A stretch of DNA of 64,000 nt from Micrasema longulum. Lineage: Eukaryota; Arthropoda; Insecta; Trichoptera; Brachycentridae. The notes beneath the pieces are model-generated. The model had not been told where the DNA came from. It did no database searches and worked only from the letters and a program-made list of their open reading frames with translations. The position numbers and the translations under genes are program-made. Below are positions 1 through 11,013 of the stretch, piece by piece. Location: positions 124,001 through 188,000 of the forward strand of contig JAGVSM010004268.1 of NCBI GenBank assembly GCA_022494885.1, in the 5' to 3' direction. How positions within the stretch are numbered: the first letter of the stretch is position 1; every line of letters starts with the position of its first letter.

Positions 1-325
1 GAGCAATAAATTGTGCAGCAAAGTTTCTTGGAAATGTACGAAAGAAATAATAAAAAAATATTTATAAAAAATTTATTACGTTGAATGACGTCACTAGTTC
101 ATATGAATCAACCTATGATAAGAGAGCTGTGAAAGATATCCGGTTTACTTACTGTAAACGGACCAATCGGCAGAAGTGAAACAAAATAAACGGAAGAGAA
201 CCTCTGATGTCACATGCGGAGTAATTTCAGAAATACAAAACTTTAAAAAAATCATAGTGCTGATAATACGAAATATAAAAATAAAAAATAATTTGGCTTA
301 GTTTTTTTTTTTGTTTTTAATTTTT
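1..325 (-). mobile_element. MITE family A, copy 1 (truncated by window start)
   Basis: Reverse-orientation match to the elements at 25102-25490 and 37698-38070. It shares the gacgtcac block, the ggttcatatgaacc-like palindrome core, the ccggttt..gtaaacgg..accaat block, the ctctgatgtcacatg block and the ttggcttag end. The terminal inverted repeat on its right side is not recognisable. Noncoding. Confidence 0.7.
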
Positions 326-552
326 TTTATATTTTGTATTTATAAATCATATAACACAAAGTATTTTACAAGTATAATTCATTGAATTACATTCCCAGGA
401 GTTACAACAACTTAATTCGGGACATAAATAATATGAACATTTGAAAAAAAACATATTGAGAGCAACAAAGAAAAAAAGTAAGTTTAGCATCTTTAAAATT
501 AAATATAGCACTGTAATAGTATATTAACAAATAAAAAGAACCACTGAACTTT
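326..552. other. AT-rich spacer
   Basis: Long T and A runs; no gene, hairpin or recognisable repeat seen. Confidence 0.5.
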
Positions 553-785
553 CTCATTCCTTATCCACATCTAATGGTGCATTAGTACCCCAACTGCAGC
601 GTATCTCGGCCATTTTTGTTACAAGGTAAAATGAGTCTTACGCCTCAGGTATCAGTTCAGACACTATGAAATATTGCAGTGTAAAAACAACTTTTGAAAG
701 AAATATTTTATGTCAACCATGTTGGGAATCGAACCTGAGACCGAATGCATGGTAGGCTAATGTGTTGACCAGTGAGAGACGAGAG
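553..785 (-). mobile_element. tRNA-derived SINE family C, copy 1
   Basis: On the minus strand the tRNA-like head (A-box like ..TGGTCAACACATTAGCC, B-box GGTTCGATTCCC) is followed by the family body (aatatttcat..tgaactgatacctgaggcgtaagactcat) and ends near cattcc at 553-560. The same body recurs at 23303, 27250, 29320 and 41182. It would have been transcribed by RNA polymerase III from the internal promoter. Confidence 0.8.
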
Positions 786-1767
786 GGACAAAAATTATAT
801 TTGTTCTCTTCAAATTTAATAGGAGAAATAAGGGTACACATGGATTTTTTTTTTGGGCAATTTGTTAACCCGCCGAAATGAGTGTTCATTTTAACACAAA
901 TTTTACAGAAACTTAAAAAAGATGATTGATCATATCCGATTGTTTACATAGAAGGGGTCAAAATATAAATACAATTATTATAGGTACATATTACTTGCTT
1001 TGGAATCTATTGTAACTTATGATGTGTGTATTTGTTTATGTTACATTACGTAATATTATTTAGTCCACCCTTTGCCAAAAATGTCAAAATGCCTTTACCC
1101 CATAACCCTACAGATCTGTACTAAAGCTCCGTTAGTATTTTGTAAATTATAGCACAATTGTTTTGATTATTATAATCACACAAACAGATTCTATGGAAGC
1201 AGTTGTCTAGGACATCAATCGGTATAACTAAACTGAAGAATCTCTTGTCCAAAGAGATATGAATGTATAACTACAAATGGATGTTTATAAACGTGATGTA
1301 TTAAAAGATCTAAAAAATGTTAACCATATAAATTTGTGTCACAATTATTTATAGACCACTGAGTGTATGTTAAATACGAATATATATTATAAATATATTT
1401 AATGAATAGTTATGAAATAAGATATGTGTAATCTTACGTGTATTAAAAAATGAAATTAGATAATTGTGAATGTTGTTTTATTTTTTAAATTTCCGTTTCC
1501 TTTCTTTACTGAGATTTGATTACATTATTTATTCTAAGATATATATCCCCAGAAATAATACAAACATTAAGCTGTACGGCGAAACTTTCAAATAATAGGT
1601 ATGTACTTAAATAAGCTCTCGCTGTTTCCCGACAGATTGTGTTTATATTATCATTTTTACATCGGGCAATACTACAGCCAGCTTCATCGCAAAGCTCCAC
1701 CTAGGCTTGAAATGACAGTATATGTTATCTGCCAAAGTGTAAACGACATATTTTTTCACAACGATAA
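786..1767. other. AT-rich stretch, no feature seen
   Basis: No reading frame with family resemblance on either strand, and no clear repeat. Confidence 0.4.
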
Positions 1768-3336
1768 CCCTTAGGAGCGATGAGGTCCTCACCTATTGTA
1801 TCTCTACAGGTAGAAACTGGTGAAATGCCATTGTTGCTGCGCAGGAAATATCTTGCAATAAAATTTGTTTTGAAACGAATTGAATTTGAGGATCATCCTT
1901 TGATAAAATCCTTGTCAATTCTAACTCAAAAGATGACAAATGAAACAAACGCTCGCAGATCTATTCCTTTATTGTGTTCGTCCATGCAGTATATTCAGTC
2001 AGTATTTACAATTTACCCCAGGGACAACTTGCCAATATTTTCTACTCCATTTAAAGCACTAATATTTTCCTCTCAAATAGAAGAACATATAAGTATTGAT
2101 AAATCATTTGCTCGATTGAATCACCAAGGTAATAACCAAACATTCTTGGCGAATATAGAAGAAAAATGGCCTGGTTCCACATTTATATTTACTGATGGAT
2201 CTAAAACAGCCCAAGGTTGTGGTGCGGCATTTTATATTCCAACTTTTCAATTAAGTAGACTTTTCATACTGCCTTCCGATTCCTCAGTTTTTACTGCCGA
2301 GTGCATTGCACTAAAAGAGGCTTTAATGGAAGTTATACACCTTGAGATTCCTATGTCAATAATATTTACTGATTCCCTAAGTCTGATCAAAAAGTTGAAA
2401 TCTGGAATTTATGGTAGTAATGATGGACTAATTTGTGAAATGAAATATCTTATATTTTTTGCGTTCGAGAGAAATTTCAAGGTGACCTTATGTTGGATTC
2501 CTTCGCATATCGGAATTTCTGGAAATGAAAGAGTTGATCACCTAGCAAAGGAAGCATGCCTTCATGGAAGCATCCCGCACTCCTTTAGTCGTCCTACTGA
2601 CGATTGTTTACCAACTATAATTAATAAAATCAGATCTGAGTGGACAATTTTCTGGCAGAATTCCTCGACTGGGTTGTTTTATAAGAGTATTCAATGCTCC
2701 ATCCCCGTTACACCATGGTTTGAAATTGAAAAGCAATCAAAATTGAACATCTCTTTAATATCAAGAATGAGAATAGGACATTGTCTCGTTGCCTCGCATT
2801 TATCGAGAATAGGTGTCTTTACTTCGGCAATGTGTCTTTGTGAAAATGACGATGAGACATTAGATCATCTGTTTTTTGACTGTCCCCTCTTCGAAAGAAG
2901 TGAATTCCTTCAAAATATATGTGAAGAATATAATACGTTCCCTCTTAACGTAAAATTTTTACTAGCCCAGAATGATTTGGATACTTATTTACTTCTGACT
3001 AAATTTCTAAGGACAAATAATAAAAATATTTGAATTTGTTAAATATTATTTGCATAATTTAATTAATAAGTCTAATTGAATGTCCCTCTTTACTTTTGGC
3101 CCGAAATTTCATTTTATGTTTACGTTTACTTTATACAGTAATATTTTATTGTCACAACTCTTTCATACTGATTTTAACTACCTCACATTATATTATATTT
3201 TTTCGTGGGTATGGGTTTTTTTTTGTCGTTCACTGAAGCGTATAAATTTCTAAATTTCTTTTTCTTGTTTCTAAGAGCCAAAATCACTCGCAAACGAGTG
3301 GAGGCGTATAAAAAAAAAAAAAAAATAAAAAAAACC
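1768..3336 (+). mobile_element. 5'-truncated non-LTR retrotransposon (I/R1-like) with poly(A) tail
   Basis: Contains the C-terminal part of ORF2 (RNase H plus zinc-knuckle region), a 3' UTR of about 270 nt and an A-rich tail at 3309-3336. A perfect hairpin (CACTCG-CAAA-CGAGTG, 3285-3300) sits just before the tail and may be the 3' recognition stem used in target-primed reverse transcription (inference). An in-frame TAA just upstream of 1768 marks the edge of recognisable coding sequence. The unbroken frame suggests a fairly recent insertion. Confidence 0.85.
1780..3033 (+). CDS. Partial LINE ORF2: RNase H domain and C-terminal zinc knuckle
   Basis: 417 codons without a stop. RNase H carries the four expected acidic residues in order: FTDGS (D139), TAECIALKEAL (E174), FTDSLSLI (D198) and GNERVDHLAKEA (D253), with LCWIPSHIGISGN between the last two. 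The C-terminus has a C-x-C-x8-H-x4-C knuckle (C352, C354, H363, C368) and the upstream RMRIGHCL segment typical of I/R1-type elements. The endonuclease and polymerase domains are missing, so this is a dead-on-arrival 3' fragment and not a host RNase H gene. The ATG is simply the first in-frame Met; the conserved frame continues slightly upstream (LGA-MRSSP). Confidence 0.9.
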   Translation: MRSSPIVSLQVETGEMPLLLRRKYLAIKFVLKRIEFEDHPLIKSLSILTQKMTNETNARRSIPLLCSSMQYIQSVFTIYPRDNLPIFSTPFKALIFSSQIEEHISIDKSFARLNHQGNNQTFLANIEEKWPGSTFIFTDGSKTAQGCGAAFYIPTFQLSRLFILPSDSSVFTAECIALKEALMEVIHLEIPMSIIFTDSLSLIKKLKSGIYGSNDGLICEMKYLIFFAFERNFKVTLCWIPSHIGISGNERVDHLAKEACLHGSIPHSFSRPTDDCLPTIINKIRSEWTIFWQNSSTGLFYKSIQCSIPVTPWFEIEKQSKLNISLISRMRIGHCLVASHLSRIGVFTSAMCLCENDDETLDHLFFDCPLFERSEFLQNICEEYNTFPLNVKFLLAQNDLDTYLLLTKFLRTNNKNI

Positions 3337-3890
3337 CTTTGGACCGCATGTATGTTCAAACATACACTAACTTTGTGATTCTATGTTTCCCTTAATAAAT
3401 CAAATAAAATTGTTAGGTTTTTTTTTCAATTCTTGGCATTCTTCTCTATGGTGTCTATTTTTGTCCACTTGGTTGCTAAACATAATTCCGCCTAAAATGG
3501 CATTCATATTTGACAGTTCCACTCTCAGAGCATTGGGGCCTGTGACCTAACATGTTTAAATTTATGTATTTTTTATAAATGTTTTAATCTTAATTGTTAT
3601 TTTCTATTCTATAAAATGGATTGTAGCAATTAATATTTACTTTTTACACTAATAAAAAACACCCGTTGTAACTTAATCTATGCTCAAATTAACATAACGA
3701 TGAATGATTTATAAAAAAAGAAAAACAATGAAAATTTTCAAATAATTCTCATTTATCAAATACTTTTACAACTGCTAGGTTTCAAGTTTCAAAGGGTTAA
3801 ACATGTCGAATTTTGTGCCAAAAAAAAGCATCTTGGGGTTTTTTTTTTTACTGCATTACTTTTAAAAAAAAAAATATGTGGCTAAAGCAC
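3337..3890. other. AT-rich spacer
   Basis: No gene or clear repeat recognised between the LINE tail and the mariner relic. Confidence 0.4.
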
Positions 3891-3894
3891 ATAG

Positions 3895-4320
3895 AATTCT
3901 TTTGGAGACTTACGGTGACCATGCTCTGTCGGAACATCATCATCATCTCTGCTCTGCACCATGATTAGTTGGGTATTGTTATTAATAAGCTTGTCAAACC
4001 CACTGAATCCATCACGGGAGATCACTATCGACTACGATTGATGCGTTTGAGTTGAAATTTTGCAGCATGACAACGCCTGTGTTGCAATACCTGGATATAT
4101 TCACCGGATATTGCTCCCTCCGACTACCACTTGTTCCGATCGATGACTCATGGCCTGGCTGAGCAGCACTTCCATTATTATGAAGATATCAAAAAATGAC
4201 TCGATTCATGGATAACCTCAAAAGATGAGATGGTATTGGTATGCTGCCCCAGAAAGATGGGAAAAGGTAGTCACTAGTGATGGACAATACTTTCAATTAC
4301 TTGTACTCCACATTTTTTTT
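3895..4320 (+). pseudogene. Mariner (Mos1/irritans-like) transposase relic
   Basis: Translating with frameshifts recovers typical mariner fragments: LQHDNA (second catalytic Asp), then DIAPSDYHLFRSMTHGLAEQ (third catalytic Asp), then a DSWI..KDE..MLPQ..WEKVV..SDGQYF tail. Several stops and frame changes make it non-functional. The N-terminal half and terminal inverted repeats were not found, so only the C-terminal catalytic half remains. Confidence 0.82.
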
Positions 4321-4377
4321 TTAACCTAGCCGGACCGAAGGGGGGATTCGAATCCCCCCATAGACCGATTTTAATTC
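4319..4377 (-). repeat. tRNA-like T-arm fragment
   Basis: A palindromic GGGGGGATTCGAATCCCCCC core resembles a tRNA T-arm/B box. No full cloverleaf can be drawn. Likely a SINE or tRNA-derived fragment. Confidence 0.35.
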
Positions 4378-4399
4378 GATAACTCGAGTATTATTAAAG

Positions 4400-5635
4400 C
4401 TATTCGGTATATATTTTTGTATTCGTGAAAATAAAACAGAAAGAAGCATTTTCCTGTTTTTATTTTTAAATCGTTTGATATTAAAACAAAAAAAGACATA
4501 AATAATACAAGGGTCGATTTCACTTTATGTACTTTCGGCAAATTAACAAAAATGAATAAAATATGTGTAAAATGAATAAATTATCGCACGATCATAAACA
4601 TTTCCAACTTTTTATTCTCGTGACGCCATAATAAACAAGTAGGAGTTGGGGTCGTTCGGTCCCCCTGTTCGGATCATGTGTAATTTTTGGATGCTTAGTA
4701 TGGAAAAGGTTAATAAAGCAATTTTCTCTAAAAAACAGCAAAGACTTATTCAAGTACCCAATACATGCACCTATATCGGTCATCATTAAAAAATTAGAAA
4801 AAATCCATTTCGAGGATTGCTAGGAGTGATTTCAAAGTAAAAATAAATGTAAGGATTTTAAAACCTAAATTTAATGAAATCTAGTAAAAAATTTTGAAGA
4901 TGTTTTGAGATAATTTTTTGTGTAATTATTGATCCTTAACTATTAATTGTAAACGTTAGTTTTTCCTTAAAACTTTCTACTTACTTCAGCCATGTATATT
5001 TTTCAGGCTAGGAAACATTGGGTAAGGATATTTTTTAATAGAATAAAACTGTTTGAGGGACACATTCTTTTAATAAGATACAGTGCTGCATTAATTGATA
5101 CTTAACGAAACACAAAAAAAACACACTCTTGACTTAAGTTATGAACAGAACAATATAACATTAACTGTGGAGATTTTGTATCAGCAAGCTAAGGAATTGT
5201 ATGAACAGTAAATGTTGAATGCTGATTATGAGTTTAGATTTTCCTATTCCAGCTTCGTAATTTAAATAGATAAATGAGTTTTAATTAAAACCATCACTTG
5301 TCAAAATGGTACATGAAAATATGCATTTACACCAATGACATATAATTAAATTGACATGTTGCAAGCACGAAGTAATAAATAGAATTTCAATTTGTGGGTA
5401 ATTTCATTCCTTACTTTTATTCTCTAACGGACTTTCGTCATGGTCAGATGTAGGGCCGTGTCTTTCCAAGATTTGTGACGATGTTTGGCTTTAAGAAATT
5501 TAACTGAATTGTGACATATTAGGGGCGTGGCCGAAGCAGTGAGGCGTTTTTGCAGGAATTTAAAATGCTTAATATAGGATTCAGTTACCATGGGGATGAC
5601 ATGCCCATTTAATATATGTTAGTCACTGACCATTT
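4400..5635. other. AT-rich, repeat-poor stretch
   Basis: No supported gene; short frames here lack family resemblance. A tRNA A-box-like patch (GGGGCGTGGCCGAAGCAGTG, 5522-5541) is too isolated to call. Confidence 0.4.
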
Positions 5636-5639
5636 ATGC

Positions 5640-5835
5640 ATAAATGAGCCCTATAGAGTTAAATATTTTTTAATGTACACTTCACGAAAATGTACCCATA
5701 GTTACTGAGTTCGTTTTTTTTTATGACAAGGCTGCATTCTGGTATATTTAAAAAAAGTATTTTAATGTTTACAATCACCATTCATTTTTGGTGGATCCCA
5801 ATCAGATTATTTCCTTAAATTCCTTATAATTTCAA
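5640..5835 (+). repeat. Dispersed repeat family G, copy 1
   Basis: Shares, in order, gagccctatag, the acgaaaa..acccatagttactgagtt block, the ggctgcattc block and the ggtggatccca end with copies at 17270-17465 (opposite strand) and 52905-53060. Noncoding, MITE-sized; termini not defined. Confidence 0.55.
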
Positions 5836-5839
5836 CATA

Positions 5840-7607
5840 TTTATTTTTCATTGGATTTTGGGGAACATAAAAATAATATTAACTCACATTTTAAAATTGT
5901 ATTCCTATCAGCGCACCCCTGTAAGTAAGAAGAGCTTTGCAATTGTGCCGCTAAAAGTTACACAATTCTTTTTACAATCTTTATCTGAGAGGTTTTCCAC
6001 GCTTTCACGACACAAGCAGACATTCTGGTTTTTAATTCTAAACGTAACACCTGGCTGGCGTTCAAAGAACAACTAAATACGCGTTGGGCATCGTTGAGCG
6101 TTATGGTATCAGTAAAGTGTAATCATTTTTGAGGGCTCCTGATATACTGATAATTGATACATAAAATACACACTACTTTGACAGATTAAACTAAGATTTT
6201 GTAAGGTATTGAAACAGAGAAGGGTATTAGAGCACTAATATTAGGATTCATTCATAATTATTTTATTTTTGTATACCAATATGAAAGATGTATCTATTAA
6301 AACAAAAGTTTATATCAAAATAAACTGATGTAACAAGGGACCTGTGCAATACATTTTGTATGGAATAAACATAAACTGTTCCAATTTGAAATAAAATATA
6401 TTTTATAAATAATGACCAACAACTATTCAGTTGGTATAATTGACAGCATGTCAAATTGATTTTAACCTTGAAAGAACGTATAATTAATTGACAATGGGAA
6501 AAAAGTGAGATTGTTTTCTTGTATTACAATGTCTAAAATTTTTGGTTTAAATTCACTACAAAAATTACACATCAAAATAAGTTCCACCAAGCATTAAGGA
6601 AATAAATATATGAAAAAATCCCTATTTACATTTATTTATGGAAATTAGTAATAAAATCAACTATTGAACCCTAAATAATATTCATTTAATTAATATTATC
6701 ACAAATTATGATTTATAATTGATGCGTGATTGAAATAGCTAAATATCAAACATATTTAATATTAAACTTCTAATATCCATAGATTCTTATATAAGACAAC
6801 CAATAAAATCATTGTTAAAAGGTACTTACTTTACCAAAAAAATTTAACTCTGAACGTCTATAAGAAATGGACTCATGCAAAAAATAAGATACATTTAATG
6901 TAAGTAAACTTATCAATTTTTTACAAATATATAAAAGGTACCACTCAGAAAATGTTCACTCAATAAAATAGAAATTGAAAACAACATTTCAATTTATGTA
7001 GGTGTCTATATATTAGTAGTATGCCAACATCATTTTATATATTATAAAATGAAAAATCGCTTTACAGCTTAATTTTGAACAAGTTCAGATACACAGAATT
7101 ATCCATCATCGTATGTAATACTGTGTAGGTTATGATCACACGATGGATATAGTGTATTTAAAACGTGTTATGATTTTTTTCAATAAACTTACATGTTTGG
7201 TCTCATCTCCATATTGGCTCTATTTTATAGCAAACATTTGAAAAACCGGGCCATTTTCGGTTTAATAATGAAATAAAGTGTTTTAATTTATATACACATT
7301 TTTTACATTATATGTTATGGCAGATTCTATGCCAAAATACAAATTTTGCCAATTGTGACATAACTTTTCTGAACATTCCACAGTAATAATACCTTTTGGA
7401 AAAAAGTATTAGGAATTACATACAACTGCGTAAATCTTATTGTATTAAAACATTCCAAAACGGTAAACGAATTCATGGTAAATTGGAAACTTTCGAAATC
7501 ATGGATTTATACAGTAACATTATTTTCACATATCATTTTAAACGTGGATAGTTAATTCACATTAACATAGCTTAAGAATTTACAAATACTCATTATTAAA
7601 TTCCTTA
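5840..7607. other. AT-rich flank downstream of pinin; may include its 3' UTR
   Basis: Free of recognisable transposons. Minus-strand AATAAA/ATTAAA hexamers occur at several places, so the polyadenylation site cannot be chosen from sequence alone. Confidence 0.4.
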
Positions 7608-7765
7608 TCAATTATTTTCTTCGTCGCTCTCTGCTTTTTCCGAGTTATCTGCAATTCCCTCTATATTATCAGGCTTAGGAATACCATTGACATTTTCTTC
7701 CTTTTGGATATCTTCCTTATCACAATTTATATCTCCATCGTGGGAATGGTTTTCATCATTTGTGG
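7608..7765 (-). CDS. Pnn: pinin coding exon 5 and stop
   Basis: 158 nt. The acceptor is TCTTCTGTTTCAG|, with a good pyrimidine tract. It encodes a short acidic C-terminus ending KAESDEENN and a TGA at 7610-7608. Phase agrees with exon 4 (G|CC gives Ala). Assigned by splice signals, phase and acidic composition rather than by recognisable homology, so it is less certain than exon 3. Confidence 0.72.
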
Positions 7766-10700
7766 CTGAAACAGAAGACAGTTGCACAAATTCCATTTAA
7801 AAAAGAAATACTCGCAATCTTACTATATACCCAAATATCAAAATCGTAGGCATTATTTTTAATAGAAAATTGGAATCATGCTATGGGTTAGTGAGAATCA
7901 ACAAACTGTGAACTATCGATCTCTCTGTAATGCTACCATAGAACAACTAACGCATTGTGGTCCTGCAGTAGGGTCGAAGACTCACAGATCGGAGGTCTGC
8001 AATTTGTTTCACATTTTCTGTCTGTGAGTTATTTACAACTATCTGATAAAAGCTCAAAAATTGAAATGTGCATTTTTTTTGAAAAAAATGCAATTACAGC
8101 AACTATTCTACAGTCAACTTAAGAAGAGGCTTTTGACGTTTGCACGCTCATGAAGTTCTGTAAATATTGACATTTTAGTGTAGGAAACAAATGCCGTACT
8201 TTATTGTTGAGTTCCCACAATAGTGACGTACCACTAGAAAACTTCACTCTCGATTGACAATTTTGACTGTGTATTGAATTATATTGTTCATGTTCATTTT
8301 AAGGAGTTCGCAATACGATTAATTAAAATTGATAGATGATAATTTTGACATTGAACTATTACATATTACACTTATTTGTTTATAAATTTGTATAAACCAC
8401 TTAATTTTTTTATTTTTTTTTAATTACACTTCGACCGGTTTCGAGGAAAAATGTGAAAAAAGTGAAAAATGTTTTTGATAACAATAATATATTACATATT
8501 AAGCTATTTAGTCATGAAACCCGTTTCTATGTACATCTGACAGAAAATGATTTAAAATCAATATCGAAAATCGGAAGAAAAAATACTGCCACAACAATAT
8601 TGTAATCTGTCAAAAATACCTTCTTATATTGTCTGAACTGTAAACTAAGGTAGAATACGAATTCAACTTGTTATAAATTTTAGATTATGATAGACAGACT
8701 GAGACCTCACTCTGTCACAATTTGATTTCTGTTTAAATATTGTTTTTACAAAGTTAAAATAATATTCAAAATCATATTTTGGAAGCCTTAGCTTACCGTG
8801 CTTAGGTGAATTAGAATCGTTTTGATTGGACTCTACTTCAGGAATTTTAGACTCATTTTCTGCATCACTATCCGAATTGGAATCAGCTTCATTACTATTG
8901 TGACTATCTCTCTTTTCTCTCGCGAGAACTTGACCATTGTTTACATCACGTTTCTTCCCTTCTTGCTTAATTTCTACTTGAGTAAGTAACTTTTTGCTCG
9001 AATGGTAATCATTATTTTTCTTCGACTCTTCGTCTTCTTGTTTAATTTTTTTATAATGAATTTCTAGCTGCTCATCTTGGGGGTCTGCGATGTTCTCATC
9101 TACAACCGTATCGTCCGGAGCTTCCGCTGACTGGGATAAAGAAGTGGTTTTGGATCGAAGGGCGGGTGGAATTTTTAATCCACGTCGACATCTGTCTTCA
9201 ATAGCATCCAAGTCTTCCTTTAATTTTTCCTGCTTATCATTGATAATTTCTGAAAGGGGCAATTAGAAAATAAAAGTGGATTGCATAATAATTATATTTC
9301 TGCGTAAACTTTTGTCAATTTTAGCATCTCTACTACTTAGGAAAAATTGTGATAGTAAATACTTGAAAATTAATCCAAAGACGGTGAAATATTTCAGTGT
9401 AAAACCACCATTAAAACAAATGTTTCACATTGACCCTGCCAGGAATTGATCCGGAACCTTAAGCATGATAGGTGAACGTGTCAACCACTATACTAGTATA
9501 TATTGTAAGTAGCGATTGAATCAAAAACACTCCTCCAGGATTCTGGTTTTATTATACACACAGAACTGTATTCTTCATCTGCCCAGATATGGACATTTAG
9601 TTTATAGTTCATTTAAATGTCTCGAATGACCATAATAATATTATGGTCATTCGATATATATTATATACACATATTATTGTAAATGGCCTGGAGCCTTGTG
9701 TAAAATAAACCATTTTCTTTCACAATAATTATCATAGACTAACATTATGTTATCTACTTTACAAAAATATAATGCCACAAATAAGAAATCATTTGGTAAA
9801 GAAGAAAAAATATTCCCTACGCAATATTGTATACAGAACAAAAATATTGTATTCTAAATATGGATGATTTATAAAGTGTCATTTTATAAGTTGACAATAC
9901 CTTGGTCTTATCCAACTATTATCTTCAATGTGATTATACTTATTCAAGAACTTGATAGTGATAACTTATGTATGCACAAACAAAACCTGTATAAGCAATA
10001 ATATGAAATATAAACAAGACTTACTTTCTTGCTTCTTTTTGCTAAACTCATATTTATCCTTGGCTTGATTGTTCATTACTTTGGGTAGCCAGTAAATTTG
10101 TGGCTTCCATTTAGTTTCTATAAAGTTAAGCAGAGGTTTGTGAACCTTTTCCCACTTTTCAAATTGCTTCAGCCGAACCATCTTTTCTTCCAGCGCTTTA
10201 ATGGTTGCCTTTTTCAATTCTCGTTCAGCGAATAGATTTTGTCTTTCTCTCCGGTCATTTTCTCTCTCTTTTCTTGCCTGTTCTTCAATTTTTTTTTCCA
10301 CCTGGGCCTTCTTGTCCTCCTTGTTTTTGAGGACGATCTCTTCCTGTTTGAACTTCTGTAGAGTTCCGATGAGGGATCCGAACATGCGACGGTTCCTGGC
10401 CTTGGAAACCTCGTCTCCCGCCTGAGCGTCGAGAACTTGCTGCTTGCTCGGCAGTTCTCTGATCACTTGAGAGGACACCCGCGGTTTCTTGGCCGGGAAC
10501 TCATCTTCTCCGTCACTGTCCCCCGCCGGGCGGACTGATAACCTAGCGAGCAATACATTTTTTCAAAAAATCCATCTAATGATTCATGTATTGTAAAATA
10601 ATAACCGAAGATTTGAAATGTGAAATGGATATTCACTATATTTAAGTAAACTCACCTGCTAAACACCGTTTTTGTTTCCTGTGGCCTCTTTCTTGCTTGC

Positions 10701-11013
10701 CTATCATCTTCGTGGTTACGATTTTCTTGAAAATAATTAGAGCTAAATGACCGTTGATTTCCTCTCGGCGAATCTACAGGATTTTGAAAGTTCCTAAAGT
10801 AAACAAAATAAAATGATTTATATACTGGTTACATTTGGTTTATTACAGTGTACGAATAAAAACATTAAAATATAATATTAACCTATCAATTTGAAATCGA
10901 CCACTCGTTTGGACGATTTTTTTAATATCGTCATCAATTTTGTGTAAACTACGCTTTGCATTTTCTAATTCTGTAGTCAAAGAACCTAGTGACGAACAAA
11001 GGTCTGTGCCCAT
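7608..11013 (-). CDS. Pnn: Pinin (Pnn), five coding exons
   Basis: Pinin is a nuclear protein of splicing speckles and the exon-junction complex periphery (known of the family). The coding sequence is complement(join(7608..7765, 8797..9249, 10025..10542, 10656..10793, 10883..11013)): 1398 nt, 465 residues plus stop. Every intron has GT/AG ends, and the split codons rejoin as AG|G, AG|G, A|AA and G|CC, leaving one open frame. Residues 12-34 form a charged helix like the pinin N-terminus. The pinin/SDK/memA domain spans about 139-255 and opens with RNRRMFGSLIGTLQKFKQEE, followed by a Lys/Glu/Arg-rich coiled coil and PQIYWLPKVM at 237-246. The C-terminal half is acidic, Ser/Asp/Glu-rich, with two IKQE motifs of SUMO-acceptor type. 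The start is the first ATG of exon 1. The vertebrate RS-rich tail is absent, so the protein is shorter than human pinin. Intron lengths are 1031, 775, 113 and 89 nt, listed from the 3' end of the gene. The 3' UTR and polyadenylation site were not resolved. Confidence 0.9.
8428..8480 (-). repeat. Degenerate GAAACCGGTC motif in pinin intron 4
   Basis: The minus strand reads CTCGAAACCGGTCGAAGTG, matching the 3' half of the hammerhead-like cores elsewhere in the window (GAAA, CCGG, UC). The matching CUGANGA box is not recognisable upstream, so at most a remnant. Confidence 0.3.
8797..9249 (-). CDS. Pnn: pinin coding exon 4 (acidic, IKQE motifs)
   Basis: 453 nt. The acceptor is CCCCTTTCAG| and the donor is CACG|GTAAGC. 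It encodes 150 whole codons: IINDKQEKLKEDLDAIEDR, a linker with two IKQE motifs (KKIKQEDEE and VEIKQEG), then an Asn/Asp/Ser/Glu-rich acidic tail. The frame stays open for about 40 more codons past the donor; I prefer splicing because GTAAGC is strong and the next exon rejoins in frame. Confidence 0.8.
9250..10024 (-). other. pinin intron 3 with a SINE fragment
   Basis: Intron between exons 3 and 4 (775 nt). It contains a degenerate tRNA-derived SINE head at about 9384-9495 in the same orientation as the gene. The rest is AT-rich, with a perfect small inverted repeat near 9625-9650 (cgaatgaccataat / attatggtcattcg). Confidence 0.7.
9384..9495 (-). mobile_element. SINE family C fragment in pinin intron
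   Basis: Head and first part of the body: minus-strand tRNA-like head with a degenerate B box, then the TTTTAA..GGTGG..ACTGAAATATTTCA segment seen in other copies. The 3' half is missing. Confidence 0.6.
10025..10542 (-). CDS. Pnn: pinin coding exon 3 (SDK/memA domain)
   Basis: 518 nt. The acceptor is CGCTAG| (AG at 10544-10543) and the donor is GAAA|GTAAGT, a consensus match. It carries 172 whole codons with the diagnostic RNRRMFGSLIGTLQ motif, the long charged coiled coil and the WLPKVM motif. This exon alone is enough to name the family. Confidence 0.92.
10656..10793 (-). CDS. Pnn: pinin coding exon 2
   Basis: 138 nt. The acceptor is ACTTTAG| (AG at 10795-10794) and the donor is AGCAG|GTGAG (GT at 10655-10654). 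It carries 45 whole codons, rich in Asn, Arg and Ser, ending ..KRPQETKTVFS. The last two bases, AG, join exon 3 to make Arg. The open frame would read into stops on either side without splicing. Confidence 0.85.
10883..11013 (-). CDS. Pnn: pinin coding exon 1
   Basis: Starts at ATG (11013-11011) and encodes 43 residues plus two bases (AG). The donor reads AG|GTTAAT, with GT at 10882-10881. It encodes MGTDLCSSLG and then the amphipathic stretch LTTELENAKRSLHKIDDDI. The splice site fits because the AG completes an Arg codon with the first base of exon 2. Confidence 0.85.

Noticed and set aside
9625..9655. Transcription terminator-like inverted repeat in a pinin intron
   Set aside because: A short AT-rich inverted repeat in an intron; no reason to assign a function.
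10201..10425. Plus-strand reading frame over pinin exon 3
   Set aside because: It is the antisense shadow of a strongly supported coding exon.
10543..10553. Upstream extension of pinin exon 3 as an independent start
   Set aside because: The acceptor AG at 10544-10543 and in-frame joining to exon 2 explain the boundary; the extension has no ATG.
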